A stretch of 64,000 nucleotides of DNA, taken from UBA993 sp964389365 (lineage in GTDB: Bacteria; Bacillota; Dethiobacteria; DTU022). Both the position numbers and the translations under genes were made by a program. Below the pieces are notes generated by a model, which saw only the letters and a list, made by a program, of their open reading frames with translations, did not search any database and was not told the origin of the DNA. This document shows, in pieces, positions 52,416-61,347 of this stretch. Location of the stretch: NCBI GenBank assembly GCA_964389365.1, contig CAYMDO010000004.1:30923-94922 (forward strand), read 5' to 3'. Numbering within the stretch: position 1 is the first letter of the stretch; each line of letters begins with the position of its first letter.

Positions 52416-53051
52416 CTACTGTCGATCGGCTATAATCTTACCAAAATTGCTAATCAGGCGCAAGCCTGCCGGGCCGCTCTTTTCAGGGTGAAACTGAACG
52501 CCGAAAAGGTTTTTTAACTGAATGGCAGAAGCGAATTCAAGGCCGTATTTAGTTTTAGCCGCAATGTGCCCCGATAATGCCGGTTTAACGTAAAACGAAT
52601 GGGTAAAGTAAAAATATGCACCGTCTTCTAAGCCGTTAAAAAGCGGGGAATCAATAACCGGCCGGACCAGGTTCCACCCGACATGGGGTACAGGCAACCC
52701 ACTTGGAAAACGTTTTGAAAACCCGTGTATTATACTTAAGCCTGAATTTGCATCTTCAGTTAAATCGGCTTCTTCGCTGCTTTCAAGCAACAGCTGCATC
52801 CCCAGGCAGATTCCCAAAAATGGTTTACCGGCAGAAATTGCCCTGCGGATCGGTTCACCTAAACCTTTTTTGCTGATCTGGGCCGCTGCGTGCCCGAAAG
52901 ACCCCACACCTGGAAAAATTAGAGCTCTTGCGTTCTCGATCACTGCCGGAACATCACTGATAATCACCCTCAGGCCGGCTGCTGAAACTGCCTTGCAGAC
53001 TGAATTTAAATTGGCACTGCTGCTATCGATAATCACGAGCTCAGCATTCAT
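52416..53051 (-). CDS. hisH: Imidazole glycerol phosphate synthase, glutaminase subunit
   Basis: Delivers ammonia to HisF. It has 211 residues with ALIFPGVGSFG near 43, the catalytic cysteine in FLGICLGMQLL near 83 and histidine in GVQFHPEKSG near 192. AAAGGA precedes the ATG. It is the first protein gene behind a T-box leader, with 230 bases between the T-box terminator and its start. Confidence 0.95.
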   Translation of the reverse strand: MNAELVIIDSSSANLNSVCKAVSAAGLRVIISDVPAVIENARALIFPGVGSFGHAAAQISKKGLGEPIRRAISAGKPFLGICLGMQLLLESSEEADLTEDANSGLSIIHGFSKRFPSGLPVPHVGWNLVRPVIDSPLFNGLEDGAYFYFTHSFYVKPALSGHIAAKTKYGLEFASAIQLKNLFGVQFHPEKSGPAGLRLISNFGKIIADRQ

Positions 53052-53282
53052 CGCTTAGTTCCTTTTCTTAAGCCAGGATAACAAACTATGCTGAAAACCT
53101 CTGCTGGTGCAGCTGTTGACAGGCCCCATTAGACATTATCTGGCCCGATATTGCCTGCCGGGTTGCTCTTAGGGAGATATAACTCCTGGCAGGCCAAATC
53201 GCCATCTGGGTAATCTTCAGCTATTAATAGTAAGCACTTTAGCAGTTAGTTTTTTATTTGTTAATGTTTCCGATAATAATAC

Positions 53283-53525
53283 AGCCCGCCTCTGTTAAGA
53301 AACGGGCTTAATCCCGCGGTACCACTCCACTTGCTCCTTCCGGGGCTGCTTAATTTGCTTAACGATCTTTTGGACCGGCTGCACTTGTGAGCTTACTTTC
53401 CAATCAGTACATCAGCTTTGGGTCAGATTATATCTTAACCCTGTCGGATCCTTTCAGCCGGTAACGTCCCTCTCTGTAATTATCGGGTAAAGCTTATTTT
53501 CTTCATAGCCTTTGTTATTTGTTAG
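53283..53525 (-). promoter_or_regulatory. T-box riboswitch upstream of hisH-hisF-pdxS-pdxT
   Basis: On the minus strand the leader contains AGTGGTACCGCG (53326-53315) followed by a terminator stem (AGCCCG-CGGGCT, 53308-53283), and upstream the ATGAAGA and AGAGAG elements typical of Stem I. The his genes suggest tRNA-His, but I could not find a convincing specifier: no AGTA/GAA-flanked loop like the arginine one is clear. The 230 bases between terminator and hisH hold no certain gene, only a 38-codon open stretch ending at 53129. Confidence 0.85.
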
Positions 53526-53531
53526 TACCGC

Positions 53532-53560
53532 ATTATAGCAGACTGAATTCTATTATTCAA
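53532..53560 (-). promoter_or_regulatory. Promoter of the hisHF-pdxST T-box leader
   Basis: TTGAAT (53560-53555) and TATAAT (53537-53532) on the minus strand are spaced by 17 bases. It is divergent from the hisC promoter 30 bases away. Confidence 0.8.
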
Positions 53561-53590
53561 GCACCAGAGTGATAAATCAATGCTATTCTT

Positions 53591-53618
53591 TTGCTGGTCG
53601 CTTTCGATCAGTTATAAT
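53591..53618 (+). promoter_or_regulatory. hisC promoter
   Basis: TTGCTG (53591-53596) and TATAAT (53613-53618) are spaced by 16 bases, about 34 bases before the hisC start. Confidence 0.7.
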
Positions 53619-53651
53619 GAAATAACCCTTATATTGACGGAGGTGCTGTTG

Positions 53652-54761
53652 ATGTCTTTTCCTTTAATGCGTTCCTGCCTGGATTTAATCAAACCCTATA
53701 TACCCGGTAAGCCCGTTGAAGAAGTGGAAAGGGAACTTGGTTTGAGCAACGTAATCAAGCTGGCTTCAAATGAAAATGCTTTGGGGCCTTCGCCTTTGGC
53801 AATTAAAGCGATGCGGGATAATGCCCATAAAATGAATATCTACCCCGATGGGAACTGTTATTACCTGAGAGATACACTCGCCTCGAAGCTTAAGGTTAAA
53901 AAAGACCAATTAATCTTTGGTAACGGTTCAGATGAAATATTAAGCTTATTAACTTTGGCATTAATCAGTCCTGGCGACGAAGCAGTGATGGTTGAACCAA
54001 GTTTTTCCGAATATGATTTTGCCGTGCGCCTGATGGGCGGGGTGCCGCGCCTAGTGCCGCTAACCGGACCTGAATTTGCCTATAATTTTGAAGCGGTGCT
54101 GGCAGCAATAAACGATCAGACCAGGATTGTTTTTATTTGCAGCCCCAACAACCCAACAGGCAGCCATATTCAGCGCGCTGATTTAGAATGTTTTTTGAAC
54201 AAGCTGCCAGAAAAAGTACTGGTCGTGCTTGACCAGGCTTACATTGAATATGTTTCCGATCCCGATCATCCTGAGGGGTTGGATTTAATCAATCAGGGGT
54301 ATCCTCTGATTGCCCTGCGCACCTTTTCCAAAATTTACGGTCTGGCCGGTTTAAGGATCGGCTACGGGATTGCTTCTTCTGCACTGATTGCCGGACTTAA
54401 CCGGGTACGTGAACCCTTCAATGTAAATGCAATGGCCCAGCTTGCCGCGTTGGCCAGTCTTTCCGATACAGTCCATCTTAAAAAAAGTGTTGCCCTGGTT
54501 GAAGAAGGACGGAAAATGCTGTCTGCAGGATTAGCCGAATTGGGCTTGATGCCGGTGCCGGATCAGTCCAACTTTTGTTTTATTGATATCAGGGTTGATT
54601 CACACCTGGTTTTTCAGGCTCTGCTAAAAAAAGGGGTAATTGTGCGGACAGGCGATATTTTTGGTTGTCCCAGCTATATCAGGGTGACATACGGTACGAA
54701 AAAGCAAAATGAAAGATTTCTATCGGCCTTGGGGGAAGTTCTGGCTGATCTCGGGCAGTGA
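53652..54761 (+). CDS. hisC: Histidinol-phosphate aminotransferase
   Basis: A PLP-dependent class I/II aminotransferase that makes histidinol phosphate. The 369-residue protein shows KLASNENALGPSPLA near 37, NNPTGSHI near 162, and the PLP lysine in RTFSKIYGLAGLRIGYG near 230. ATG 53652 follows GGAGGTG; a frame from 53580 covers the promoter and is unlikely. It is divergent from hisH-hisF. Some family members also transaminate aromatic or aspartate-type substrates. Confidence 0.94.
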   Translation: MSFPLMRSCLDLIKPYIPGKPVEEVERELGLSNVIKLASNENALGPSPLAIKAMRDNAHKMNIYPDGNCYYLRDTLASKLKVKKDQLIFGNGSDEILSLLTLALISPGDEAVMVEPSFSEYDFAVRLMGGVPRLVPLTGPEFAYNFEAVLAAINDQTRIVFICSPNNPTGSHIQRADLECFLNKLPEKVLVVLDQAYIEYVSDPDHPEGLDLINQGYPLIALRTFSKIYGLAGLRIGYGIASSALIAGLNRVREPFNVNAMAQLAALASLSDTVHLKKSVALVEEGRKMLSAGLAELGLMPVPDQSNFCFIDIRVDSHLVFQALLKKGVIVRTGDIFGCPSYIRVTYGTKKQNERFLSALGEVLADLGQ

Positions 54762-54771
54762 AAACGTTTTC

Positions 54772-55326
54772 TTAAGTAGTTTTAGCTGCAACAATGAAAG
54801 TTAGTGCGGTGTCTCCATATCTTTTCATGCGGCAACCTGGAAAAGATTCTGCCCAGGCCAGGTTTTTGGCTGAGTGCTCAACTATAACAAGGCCTGATTG
54901 AGTGAGCAGGTCTTTGATAAAAATCCGGCAGACCAGCTTTTCAACATCGGCAAGTTCATAAGGCGGGTCGATAAAAATCAGGTCCGCTTTTATTTTTTCA
55001 GAGCTTAGATTGTCTATCGCTTTCAGGGCATCGCTGAACAGTAGCCTAGCTCTTTCGGATAATCTTGTTTTAAATAAATTATCCCTGATTAGCGCAATAT
55101 TAGCCTTGTTGTGGTCAATAAAAACTGCCATTGCGGCACCGCGGCTTAAGGCTTCAATACCCACAGCCCCACTGCCGGCATAAAGATCGATAAAGAAACT
55201 GTCAATAATCCGGTTGCCAATTATGCTGTATAGAGCCTCCTTAACCCGATCGGCGGTTGGCCGCACAGAAAGTCCTTTTGGCGCTTTTAACTTTGCGCCT
55301 TTGGCACTACCGGCAATAACTCGCAA
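54772..55326 (-). CDS. rsmD: 16S rRNA (guanine966-N2)-methyltransferase
   Basis: Methylates 16S rRNA in the small subunit. In about 184 residues it has LRVIAGSAKGAKLKAP at the start, RPTADRVKEALYSI near 22, the SAM motif DLYAGSGAVGIEALSRGA near 46, and the catalytic FIDPPYE near 117. TTG 55326 gives the usual family start with GAGGG upstream; a TTG at 55398 would add residues that overlap the preceding gene. It ends an operon begun by the PLP enzyme and glycyl radical genes. Confidence 0.92.
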   Translation of the reverse strand: MRVIAGSAKGAKLKAPKGLSVRPTADRVKEALYSIIGNRIIDSFFIDLYAGSGAVGIEALSRGAAMAVFIDHNKANIALIRDNLFKTRLSERARLLFSDALKAIDNLSSEKIKADLIFIDPPYELADVEKLVCRIFIKDLLTQSGLVIVEHSAKNLAWAESFPGCRMKRYGDTALTFIVAAKTT

Positions 55327-55372
55327 TATGTTTGTTACCCTCGGTTCTCGGTTGATTATCAGCCTGTGGTTA

Positions 55373-57754
55373 TTACTCTCCGAAAGCGGTACGTTCAATT
55401 ATTTCGTCCTGAACTTCCGGCGAGAGATCGCAGAAGTACGAGCAGTAGCCGGAGACACGAACCATCAGCCCTGGATAGGCGGCTGGATTTATTTTGGCCA
55501 AACGTAAAATATTTGTATCTAGAACATTGATCTGCAGCTCCATACCGCCCTGCCTGAAAAAGCCACCGATCAGGCTTTTTAGGGTCTCACGGCCTTTAGT
55601 TCCGGCAACTAGGCTTTTTTCAAATTTTAGATTAAGAGCATAACAGTTTGCCCAGCGGCTGTTATTTAGACCGGCGGCTGAGTTGAGCAAAGCCGTAGGC
55701 CCATTTCTGTCAGCCCCATCTGCTGGGGATAATCCGTTGGAGAGCCTTATGCCGGCTTTTCTACCGTTAGGCAGTGCCCCGGTTATTGAACCGAAGCCGT
55801 GGTGGCAGGTCATAGTATAGAAACCGGGAATATATTTTCCTCCACGAGAATTATGCTGCCTGGTTATTGCTTCTGCAAAAATATCTGCAGCCTCCTGGAC
55901 AGCGGTGTCAACTTCTGTGTTGTTATTGCCATAACGTGGCTGACGGTTTTGCAGCCTGATGCGTAGCTGTTCATGATCCTTAAAATTATTTTTTAGAATA
56001 GAGACGAAAGCAGGCAAAGTAAATTCCTTATCTTCAAAGATCATTTTCTTCAGAATGTATAAGGATTCACCGGCATCGGCCAGGCCTACACCCTGGATCG
56101 ATGTATAATCATAAAGCGCCCCACCCCATGTGACATCTTTTCCCTGCTCTAGGCAACCTGCAGTGAGTATAGAATTTAAAGGCGATGGCCTGATCTGTCT
56201 GTACACTGTTTCCAGTTTGCTAATTACCTTTACCAGTTCGTTTACGCCATCTTCAACCTGATGGCGGAAGGCTTCAAGCAATTCATCATATGATTGTATC
56301 TCCGTTGGTGGGGGTGTTGCTGCGCCGAGCCTGCTTCCCCCTCTAAAACGGTGACCACGGTTCAGGGCCAGTTCCAGGCAGAGAGGAATATTAAACAGAG
56401 CGGCATCAGAAGAATTATAGGTGCGACCCTGGCTGCCCATTTCGACACAACCGATAACACCATAATCGCGGGCGTGCTCTTTAGAAAACCCGGCATTTTC
56501 AAGTGCTGTTACAATCTCTTCATCGTTAAAGAGAGCCGGCCTGCCGCTGCCGACCTGGATTAAATCAATACAGCTGTCAATAAAAAATTCGGGTGAGCGG
56601 TTATGTATCCTGGCATGCAGGCTTGGTTCCCTGGTCATCACCAGGCCATAGGCTTCGAGTACCAGACGCGATAAGTCATTGGTGGCATCTTCGCCGGAAT
56701 GATTAACTCCGCCAAGGGTTATGCCTTGACCGACAGCATTGCCGCCAAAAAACCGGTTGATGCGCCTGGAGTAAAGTGGGATTGTTTCGCCGCATTTCAG
56801 GCAAAGACAGGCAAGAAGTTCTCTGGCGTCATCTTTTGTAAGTGTGTTGTTTTGCAGCTCTTTTGAATAAAGAGGGTAGAGAAACTGGTCAAGGCGGCCG
56901 AAAGATATACCCTGTTCAAAGTCTTCGAGATTGAGGGCCAGGTGAATTAGCCAGGCTGCCTGTAAACCTTCCCTGAAATTACGGGCTGGTTCAAAAGGCA
57001 CCCACCGGCAGCTGCTGGCAATTTCAAGCAGCTCCAGGCGTCGTTGCGAGTTATTATTTAATTCAGCAGCCAGGCGCTCAGCTTCGGCTGCCAGATTGGT
57101 GGCCATCTGCCTGATTCCGTCAATAACAATGCAAACACCTTTATAAAAAGCTTCCTGGTCGCTGTTCAAAAGGCCGGTTTCCAGTTTGTTGATCGCCAGC
57201 TCACGATGTTTTCGTAAGCCATAGTTGATAACCGATTCATGATCAGGAACAAGGTGCGATATCCCTGCTTCTTCGGTGATGTAATAGCGCTTAGCCCTGA
57301 AAAAATCCAAGAAGTAGTGAAACCAGCCTGGTTTGCATAAGGCGCGGGTGGCCACGCTGCGCGGGAAGTTGCGAAGGGCTAGGATAAGAAGCTTTCTTTT
57401 CTCTGATGGTTTAAGGTGCAAGGGTAGAACCGGACGGCTGGCCAGGCAAAAAATGTCTTCCAAAATATTGATTGAGCCGCCTTCCGGGTAATAGTTGGCT
57501 GCAATCCTCTTTGAAGAGATATTACCAACAATCAGCTCATTACTATAAATTACTGGCCGGCGGTTGCTGTAAATATATGCCAGAGCTTCAGCCCTTCTGA
57601 TATAGCTGTGCATGCCTTTTTTAGAACCAGAACGCCAGTAATGATCGAGCAGGATCAACCTTTCAAGGCAGATTGAATAACGCTCTTTGGTCAGTTCTGC
57701 CCTAATTTCTTTTATACGGCTGTATTCGCAGGTATCAGTTTTTCTCAATGCCAT
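55373..57754 (-). CDS. Glycyl radical enzyme of unassigned substrate (PFL family)
   Basis: A 793-residue pyruvate formate-lyase superfamily member. The radical glycine is G769 in RVSGYCSYF, and the thiyl cysteine is C436 in GCVEMG, with the general base E438. PFL itself has two adjacent cysteines, so this belongs with the dehydratases and C-N or C-S lyases that carry GCVE (glycerol, propanediol, choline, isethionate, hydroxyproline types). The residues after it (MGSQGRTYNSSDAALFN) do not match the types I remember, so I leave the substrate open. No activating enzyme is visible in the window. It lies 25 bases behind a PLP enzyme gene, with GGGAG before the ATG. Confidence 0.9.
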   Translation of the reverse strand: MALRKTDTCEYSRIKEIRAELTKERYSICLERLILLDHYWRSGSKKGMHSYIRRAEALAYIYSNRRPVIYSNELIVGNISSKRIAANYYPEGGSINILEDIFCLASRPVLPLHLKPSEKRKLLILALRNFPRSVATRALCKPGWFHYFLDFFRAKRYYITEEAGISHLVPDHESVINYGLRKHRELAINKLETGLLNSDQEAFYKGVCIVIDGIRQMATNLAAEAERLAAELNNNSQRRLELLEIASSCRWVPFEPARNFREGLQAAWLIHLALNLEDFEQGISFGRLDQFLYPLYSKELQNNTLTKDDARELLACLCLKCGETIPLYSRRINRFFGGNAVGQGITLGGVNHSGEDATNDLSRLVLEAYGLVMTREPSLHARIHNRSPEFFIDSCIDLIQVGSGRPALFNDEEIVTALENAGFSKEHARDYGVIGCVEMGSQGRTYNSSDAALFNIPLCLELALNRGHRFRGGSRLGAATPPPTEIQSYDELLEAFRHQVEDGVNELVKVISKLETVYRQIRPSPLNSILTAGCLEQGKDVTWGGALYDYTSIQGVGLADAGESLYILKKMIFEDKEFTLPAFVSILKNNFKDHEQLRIRLQNRQPRYGNNNTEVDTAVQEAADIFAEAITRQHNSRGGKYIPGFYTMTCHHGFGSITGALPNGRKAGIRLSNGLSPADGADRNGPTALLNSAAGLNNSRWANCYALNLKFEKSLVAGTKGRETLKSLIGGFFRQGGMELQINVLDTNILRLAKINPAAYPGLMVRVSGYCSYFCDLSPEVQDEIIERTAFGE

Positions 57755-57779
57755 TTACAAACACTCCCTTCAGATGGTG

Positions 57780-58961
57780 CTAATCCTGCCAGTGCCAGCC
57801 GGGCTGCCGAATAGCCGAACAGAAAGCAATGTTTTGACTATGCAGGCCACAACTGCATTTACGGGCCTTGTCGCTGAAACACCATTGGAATTCGGCTGGA
57901 ATTTCTTCTATACTCGGTATCTTGCAATAATTATAACAGGCAGAATTGGCGGCTGTGTAAATAAATATTACCGGTCGGCTGTTGTTAACGTCTCGATCAC
58001 GGCAATAATCAATCAGGGCAGCTGCAGCTTTAGCTGTATAGCAGCCTTCCAGTTCAATGCCTTCAAGGTCACGGAAAAGGGTTATTGCTTCAGCTGTTTT
58101 AGCTGTCGGAAAGCCATATCCTTCCCCGAGGTAACCTTTTTCAAGAAGCAAGTTTTTCATTAAGTCCTTAGCATTCGGTGAATTGATGGTTTTTTCTTTA
58201 CAGCTAAGAACTTTTAAAGCACCTGCTGCCAGGTTGACGATCCGTTGTTCATTTAAGATTGCAGGTTGGACTACCCGCACTGCATGCAGAGTCGTCGTCG
58301 CCTCGCCTGAGCCCGTGAGCGACAGTCCTGCCAGCAACCCAGCTGCAGTACCACCTGTCCCGGCAGCAGTAAAGATAGCTTCCGGCTGTGGTAGATTATA
58401 GGTTTCAAGCTGATCTTTTATTTCAAGCATACAGTTCAGGTAACCGATTGTGGTCATCTGGTCAGATCCCCCGGGCATCAGGATAAGTGGTCTTCGCCCG
58501 GCTAACTTACCCTGCAGGTAATGTTTTATGTAACCCCGGACCAGTCCGGGATAGTCCCTGACAAAATGCATTTCAGTGCCGAAACAAATCTCCATAAGCA
58601 AGTTTCGCCGTACATGTTCGTTTACCGGCTGGCAGAAAAAAAGTCCCGTTACCCTGTAACCGGCTTGTTTCGTGAGGGCAGCTGTAGCTAGAATGTGATT
58701 TGAACCTAATCCACCGGCAGTAATAATTTCGCCGGAGCCTAGGTCTTCTGCTCGTGCTATAACAAATTCAAGTTTGCGTGCTTTATTGCCACCATATAGA
58801 TTATTCGAAAGATCGTCTCTCTTGATCCAAATTTGCGGGCCGCCAAGAGCATTTGCGAGCTTGTTCAGAGGGTGTAACGGTGTTGGCCAGTTGCCAAGTT
58901 GTTTGCGGGGCAGAACTTTTTCCAGCTGTGGAAATTTATTAAAGAGGGTGTATTCTGGCAT
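57780..58961 (-). CDS. PLP-dependent D-cysteine desulfhydrase / ACC deaminase family enzyme
   Basis: A 393-residue fold type II PLP enzyme. The PLP lysine is K60 in LYGGNKARKLEF, the AGGLGSNH loop follows near 82, and the phosphate-binding TAAGTGGTAAGL loop is near 199. Family members release ammonia (and sulfide) from D-cysteine, 1-aminocyclopropane carboxylate or related amino acids. The C-terminus runs about 40-50 residues past the usual end and holds a CSCG pair. It heads the operon with the glycyl radical enzyme, so its product may feed that enzyme or both may act on one imported compound. AAGGA precedes the ATG. Confidence 0.87.
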   Translation of the reverse strand: MPEYTLFNKFPQLEKVLPRKQLGNWPTPLHPLNKLANALGGPQIWIKRDDLSNNLYGGNKARKLEFVIARAEDLGSGEIITAGGLGSNHILATAALTKQAGYRVTGLFFCQPVNEHVRRNLLMEICFGTEMHFVRDYPGLVRGYIKHYLQGKLAGRRPLILMPGGSDQMTTIGYLNCMLEIKDQLETYNLPQPEAIFTAAGTGGTAAGLLAGLSLTGSGEATTTLHAVRVVQPAILNEQRIVNLAAGALKVLSCKEKTINSPNAKDLMKNLLLEKGYLGEGYGFPTAKTAEAITLFRDLEGIELEGCYTAKAAAALIDYCRDRDVNNSRPVIFIYTAANSACYNYCKIPSIEEIPAEFQWCFSDKARKCSCGLHSQNIAFCSAIRQPGWHWQD

Positions 58962-59064
58962 GGCAGTCCTTGTAACCTACAATTGACAGATTATTTGTAA
59001 TTTGATTATAATACAATCATCTATTTGCGTCAACAAACTGTTCATCAAAAAAGGGGTTGCTGGT

Positions 59065-60438
59065 ATGTCGAAGCAGGATTACGGTTTAAAAAGGGTGCTC
59101 GGGTTGCCCCAGACGGTGGCGGTGGCGGCAGGGATGACTATCGGGGCGGGTATATTTGTTTTGACCGGTATAGCTGCCGGTTATACCGGCCCAGCGGTGC
59201 CGATCGCTTACCTGGTGAGCGTGGTCCCGGTAATTTTTTTGATGATGAGCCTTGCTATGCTTGGCTCGGCTCTGCCGACAACAGGTGGGAATTATAAGTA
59301 TGCCAGCCGCCTTTTTTCGCCGCGATGGGCTTTTATCGGCGTCTGGGGATATATGGGTGGCACACTCGTTGGAGCTTTCCCCCTGTGGGCCTTAAGCGGG
59401 GCACGTTACTTGCAGTCCCTGTGGAATGTTCCAGCTGTTCCGGTTGCAGTGGCCGTGTTGACAGTTCTTTTTATTATAAACCTGTTTGGCATTTCTATGG
59501 CTGCTGCCTTGCAGGCGTTTTTTGTTTTCCTGCTCTTTGCGGCCCTCCTTTTGTTTGGATTTGCTGGGTTGGGGCAGGTTAACGCTGCCAATTTTTCACC
59601 GCTCTTCACGGGTGGTGCATACGGTTTTATTTTGGCAGCTGCGATACTCACCTTTACTCACCTGGGTGCAAATGCAATTGTTGAACTTGGCGGAGAAGTT
59701 AAGAACCCTGGCAAGACTATTCCGAGGACTTTTTTGATCTCCATTCCGCTGGTCACGATTCTCTATATACTGGTTGCTGTTACCGCGGTAGGGGTGCTGC
59801 CGCAGGAAGAGTATGCCGGGAAGACCCTATCCGTCGTTGCTGGCCAATGCCTGAGCCAACCAGGTTTTTACTTTTTTGTCCTGGCCGGAGGGCTGTTGGC
59901 CATCGTCACTACCCTCAATGCTGGATTTATGTGGGGCACCAAGTCACTCCTGGTAATGGCTGATGATGGCATCTTTCCCTCTTATTTAGCTGGAGTTAAC
60001 CGGCGTTTTGGAACACCTCACCGTTTTCTTACCTTTATTTACCTGGTTTCCACCGTTTCTGTATTGATCTTCGGTGAGAAATATCTTGAGGCTTTTGCAG
60101 CCCTGGGCTCGATTGGTGGAATAATCATTTTTATTCCGATTCTCGGAGCAGCACTAAACCTGCCGCACAAAGCACCCAGGGCTTATGAAGAAGCCTATTT
60201 TAAATTGAAAGGTTTCTGGCTGCTTATAGCTGTAATAATTGGTGCCATACTTGCCCTGTTGGTTATGGCCATTTTGCTGATTGATCTTTGGTCAAAACCA
60301 GATGGTAGTTTCTTCAGTTACATTTTTATCATCTGGCTGGTTATTGGAATGGCCTATTACGAGTACCGGCGTCGTTTGCTGCTGAGAAAAGGTATTGATT
60401 TAAAAGAGTTGGCCGGAATACGTGAGGAAGAGTTTTAA
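59065..60438 (+). CDS. APC-family amino acid permease
   Basis: A 457-residue permease with about 12 membrane helices. The first helix carries the substrate-binding glycine motif TIGAGIFVLTG near 28, and the sixth region has ILTFTHLGANAIVELGGEVKNPGKTIPR in two parts, both typical of amino acid/polyamine/organocation transporters. ATG 59065 follows AAAAAGGGG; the frame from 59002 is unlikely. It is divergent from the PLP/glycyl radical operon, with about 100 bases between starts. An amino acid substrate is likely. Confidence 0.92.
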   Translation: MSKQDYGLKRVLGLPQTVAVAAGMTIGAGIFVLTGIAAGYTGPAVPIAYLVSVVPVIFLMMSLAMLGSALPTTGGNYKYASRLFSPRWAFIGVWGYMGGTLVGAFPLWALSGARYLQSLWNVPAVPVAVAVLTVLFIINLFGISMAAALQAFFVFLLFAALLLFGFAGLGQVNAANFSPLFTGGAYGFILAAAILTFTHLGANAIVELGGEVKNPGKTIPRTFLISIPLVTILYILVAVTAVGVLPQEEYAGKTLSVVAGQCLSQPGFYFFVLAGGLLAIVTTLNAGFMWGTKSLLVMADDGIFPSYLAGVNRRFGTPHRFLTFIYLVSTVSVLIFGEKYLEAFAALGSIGGIIIFIPILGAALNLPHKAPRAYEEAYFKLKGFWLLIAVIIGAILALLVMAILLIDLWSKPDGSFFSYIFIIWLVIGMAYYEYRRRLLLRKGIDLKELAGIREEEF

Positions 60439-60488
60439 GCCGGTTCGCCGCATGCAAAGGACCGGGGAGGGAAGGGAGGTATTCATTT

Positions 60489-61259
60489 GTGGAGATCTTG
60501 TGGTTCGGTACTGCAACTGTGGCATTTATTACAAGTGAAAATACATTAATTTTTGATCCTTTCATATCACGTAATGAAAGTTTGCCGCGACCAATACCTG
60601 CAGAGCTGGCAGCCTATGGTGATATCTATATTACCCACGGGCATTTTGACCACCTGATCGATGTTCCAAAGATTTTAGCCGTTGGCACCCAGAAAGTATT
60701 TTGTTCACGGGAATCCGCAGAAAGCCTGTTAAGGGATGGTGTTAATGAGAGCCGTATATCTACTGTCCGTCCCGGCGATTTTATAAATAGCGGTAGCATC
60801 AAGCTGAAGGTCTACAGGGGGGAGCATATAAAGTTTGATTTGCCATTGATCATTAAGACACTTTTTTGCAGAAAGACGATTGCCAACAGGGGCGCTTTTG
60901 CTAAATTAGCGAGGGAGGCAAGACGCTACCCGAAAGGTGAAGTGCTGATTTTCGAAATAGAAGCAGAAGGTAAAAGAGTATTACATTTGGGCAGTTTAAA
61001 CCTTGCTGACCATATTGTGTATCCGATCGGGGTTGATCTGTTAACCATTCCCTTTCAGGGGAGAAGCGACCTCGATACTTATGCCTTAAAATTAATTGAG
61101 CGCATAAAACCCTCAGCAATTTTACTGCATCATACCTGTGATTCTTTCCCTCCTGTATCGAGCCCGGTCCGGACAGAAAACTTTATCCGGGTTATGGAAA
61201 GAAACTTTCCGGGGATAAAAGTAATCCGGCCGCACTACAACCGACCGGTATTAATTTAA
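60489..61259 (+). CDS. Metallo-beta-lactamase-fold hydrolase (UPF0173-like)
   Basis: A 256-residue protein with the fold's HxHxDH motif as THGHFDHL near 50-57 and a FDPF strand before it. The later metal ligands are less standard: VLHLGSLNLAD stands where many members have GD(T/A). A final histidine pair occurs in LLHHTCDSF near 216. The substrate is unknown. The start is GTG with AAGGAGGT upstream, 50 bases after the permease, so the two are probably cotranscribed. Confidence 0.8.
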   Translation: MEILWFGTATVAFITSENTLIFDPFISRNESLPRPIPAELAAYGDIYITHGHFDHLIDVPKILAVGTQKVFCSRESAESLLRDGVNESRISTVRPGDFINSGSIKLKVYRGEHIKFDLPLIIKTLFCRKTIANRGAFAKLAREARRYPKGEVLIFEIEAEGKRVLHLGSLNLADHIVYPIGVDLLTIPFQGRSDLDTYALKLIERIKPSAILLHHTCDSFPPVSSPVRTENFIRVMERNFPGIKVIRPHYNRPVLI

Positions 61260-61347
61260 CCAAACTGTAACAGATTGCCATACAGTTACAGGAGAATGAC
61301 AGCATTATACTGCATAACCTGCCGGCCGGGCTGAATTCCCGGTGTAG

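Noticed and set aside
53129..53245. 38-codon minus-strand open stretch between the T-box and hisH
   Set aside because: It lacks a start codon with a ribosome binding site and has no recognised family; too weak to call a gene.
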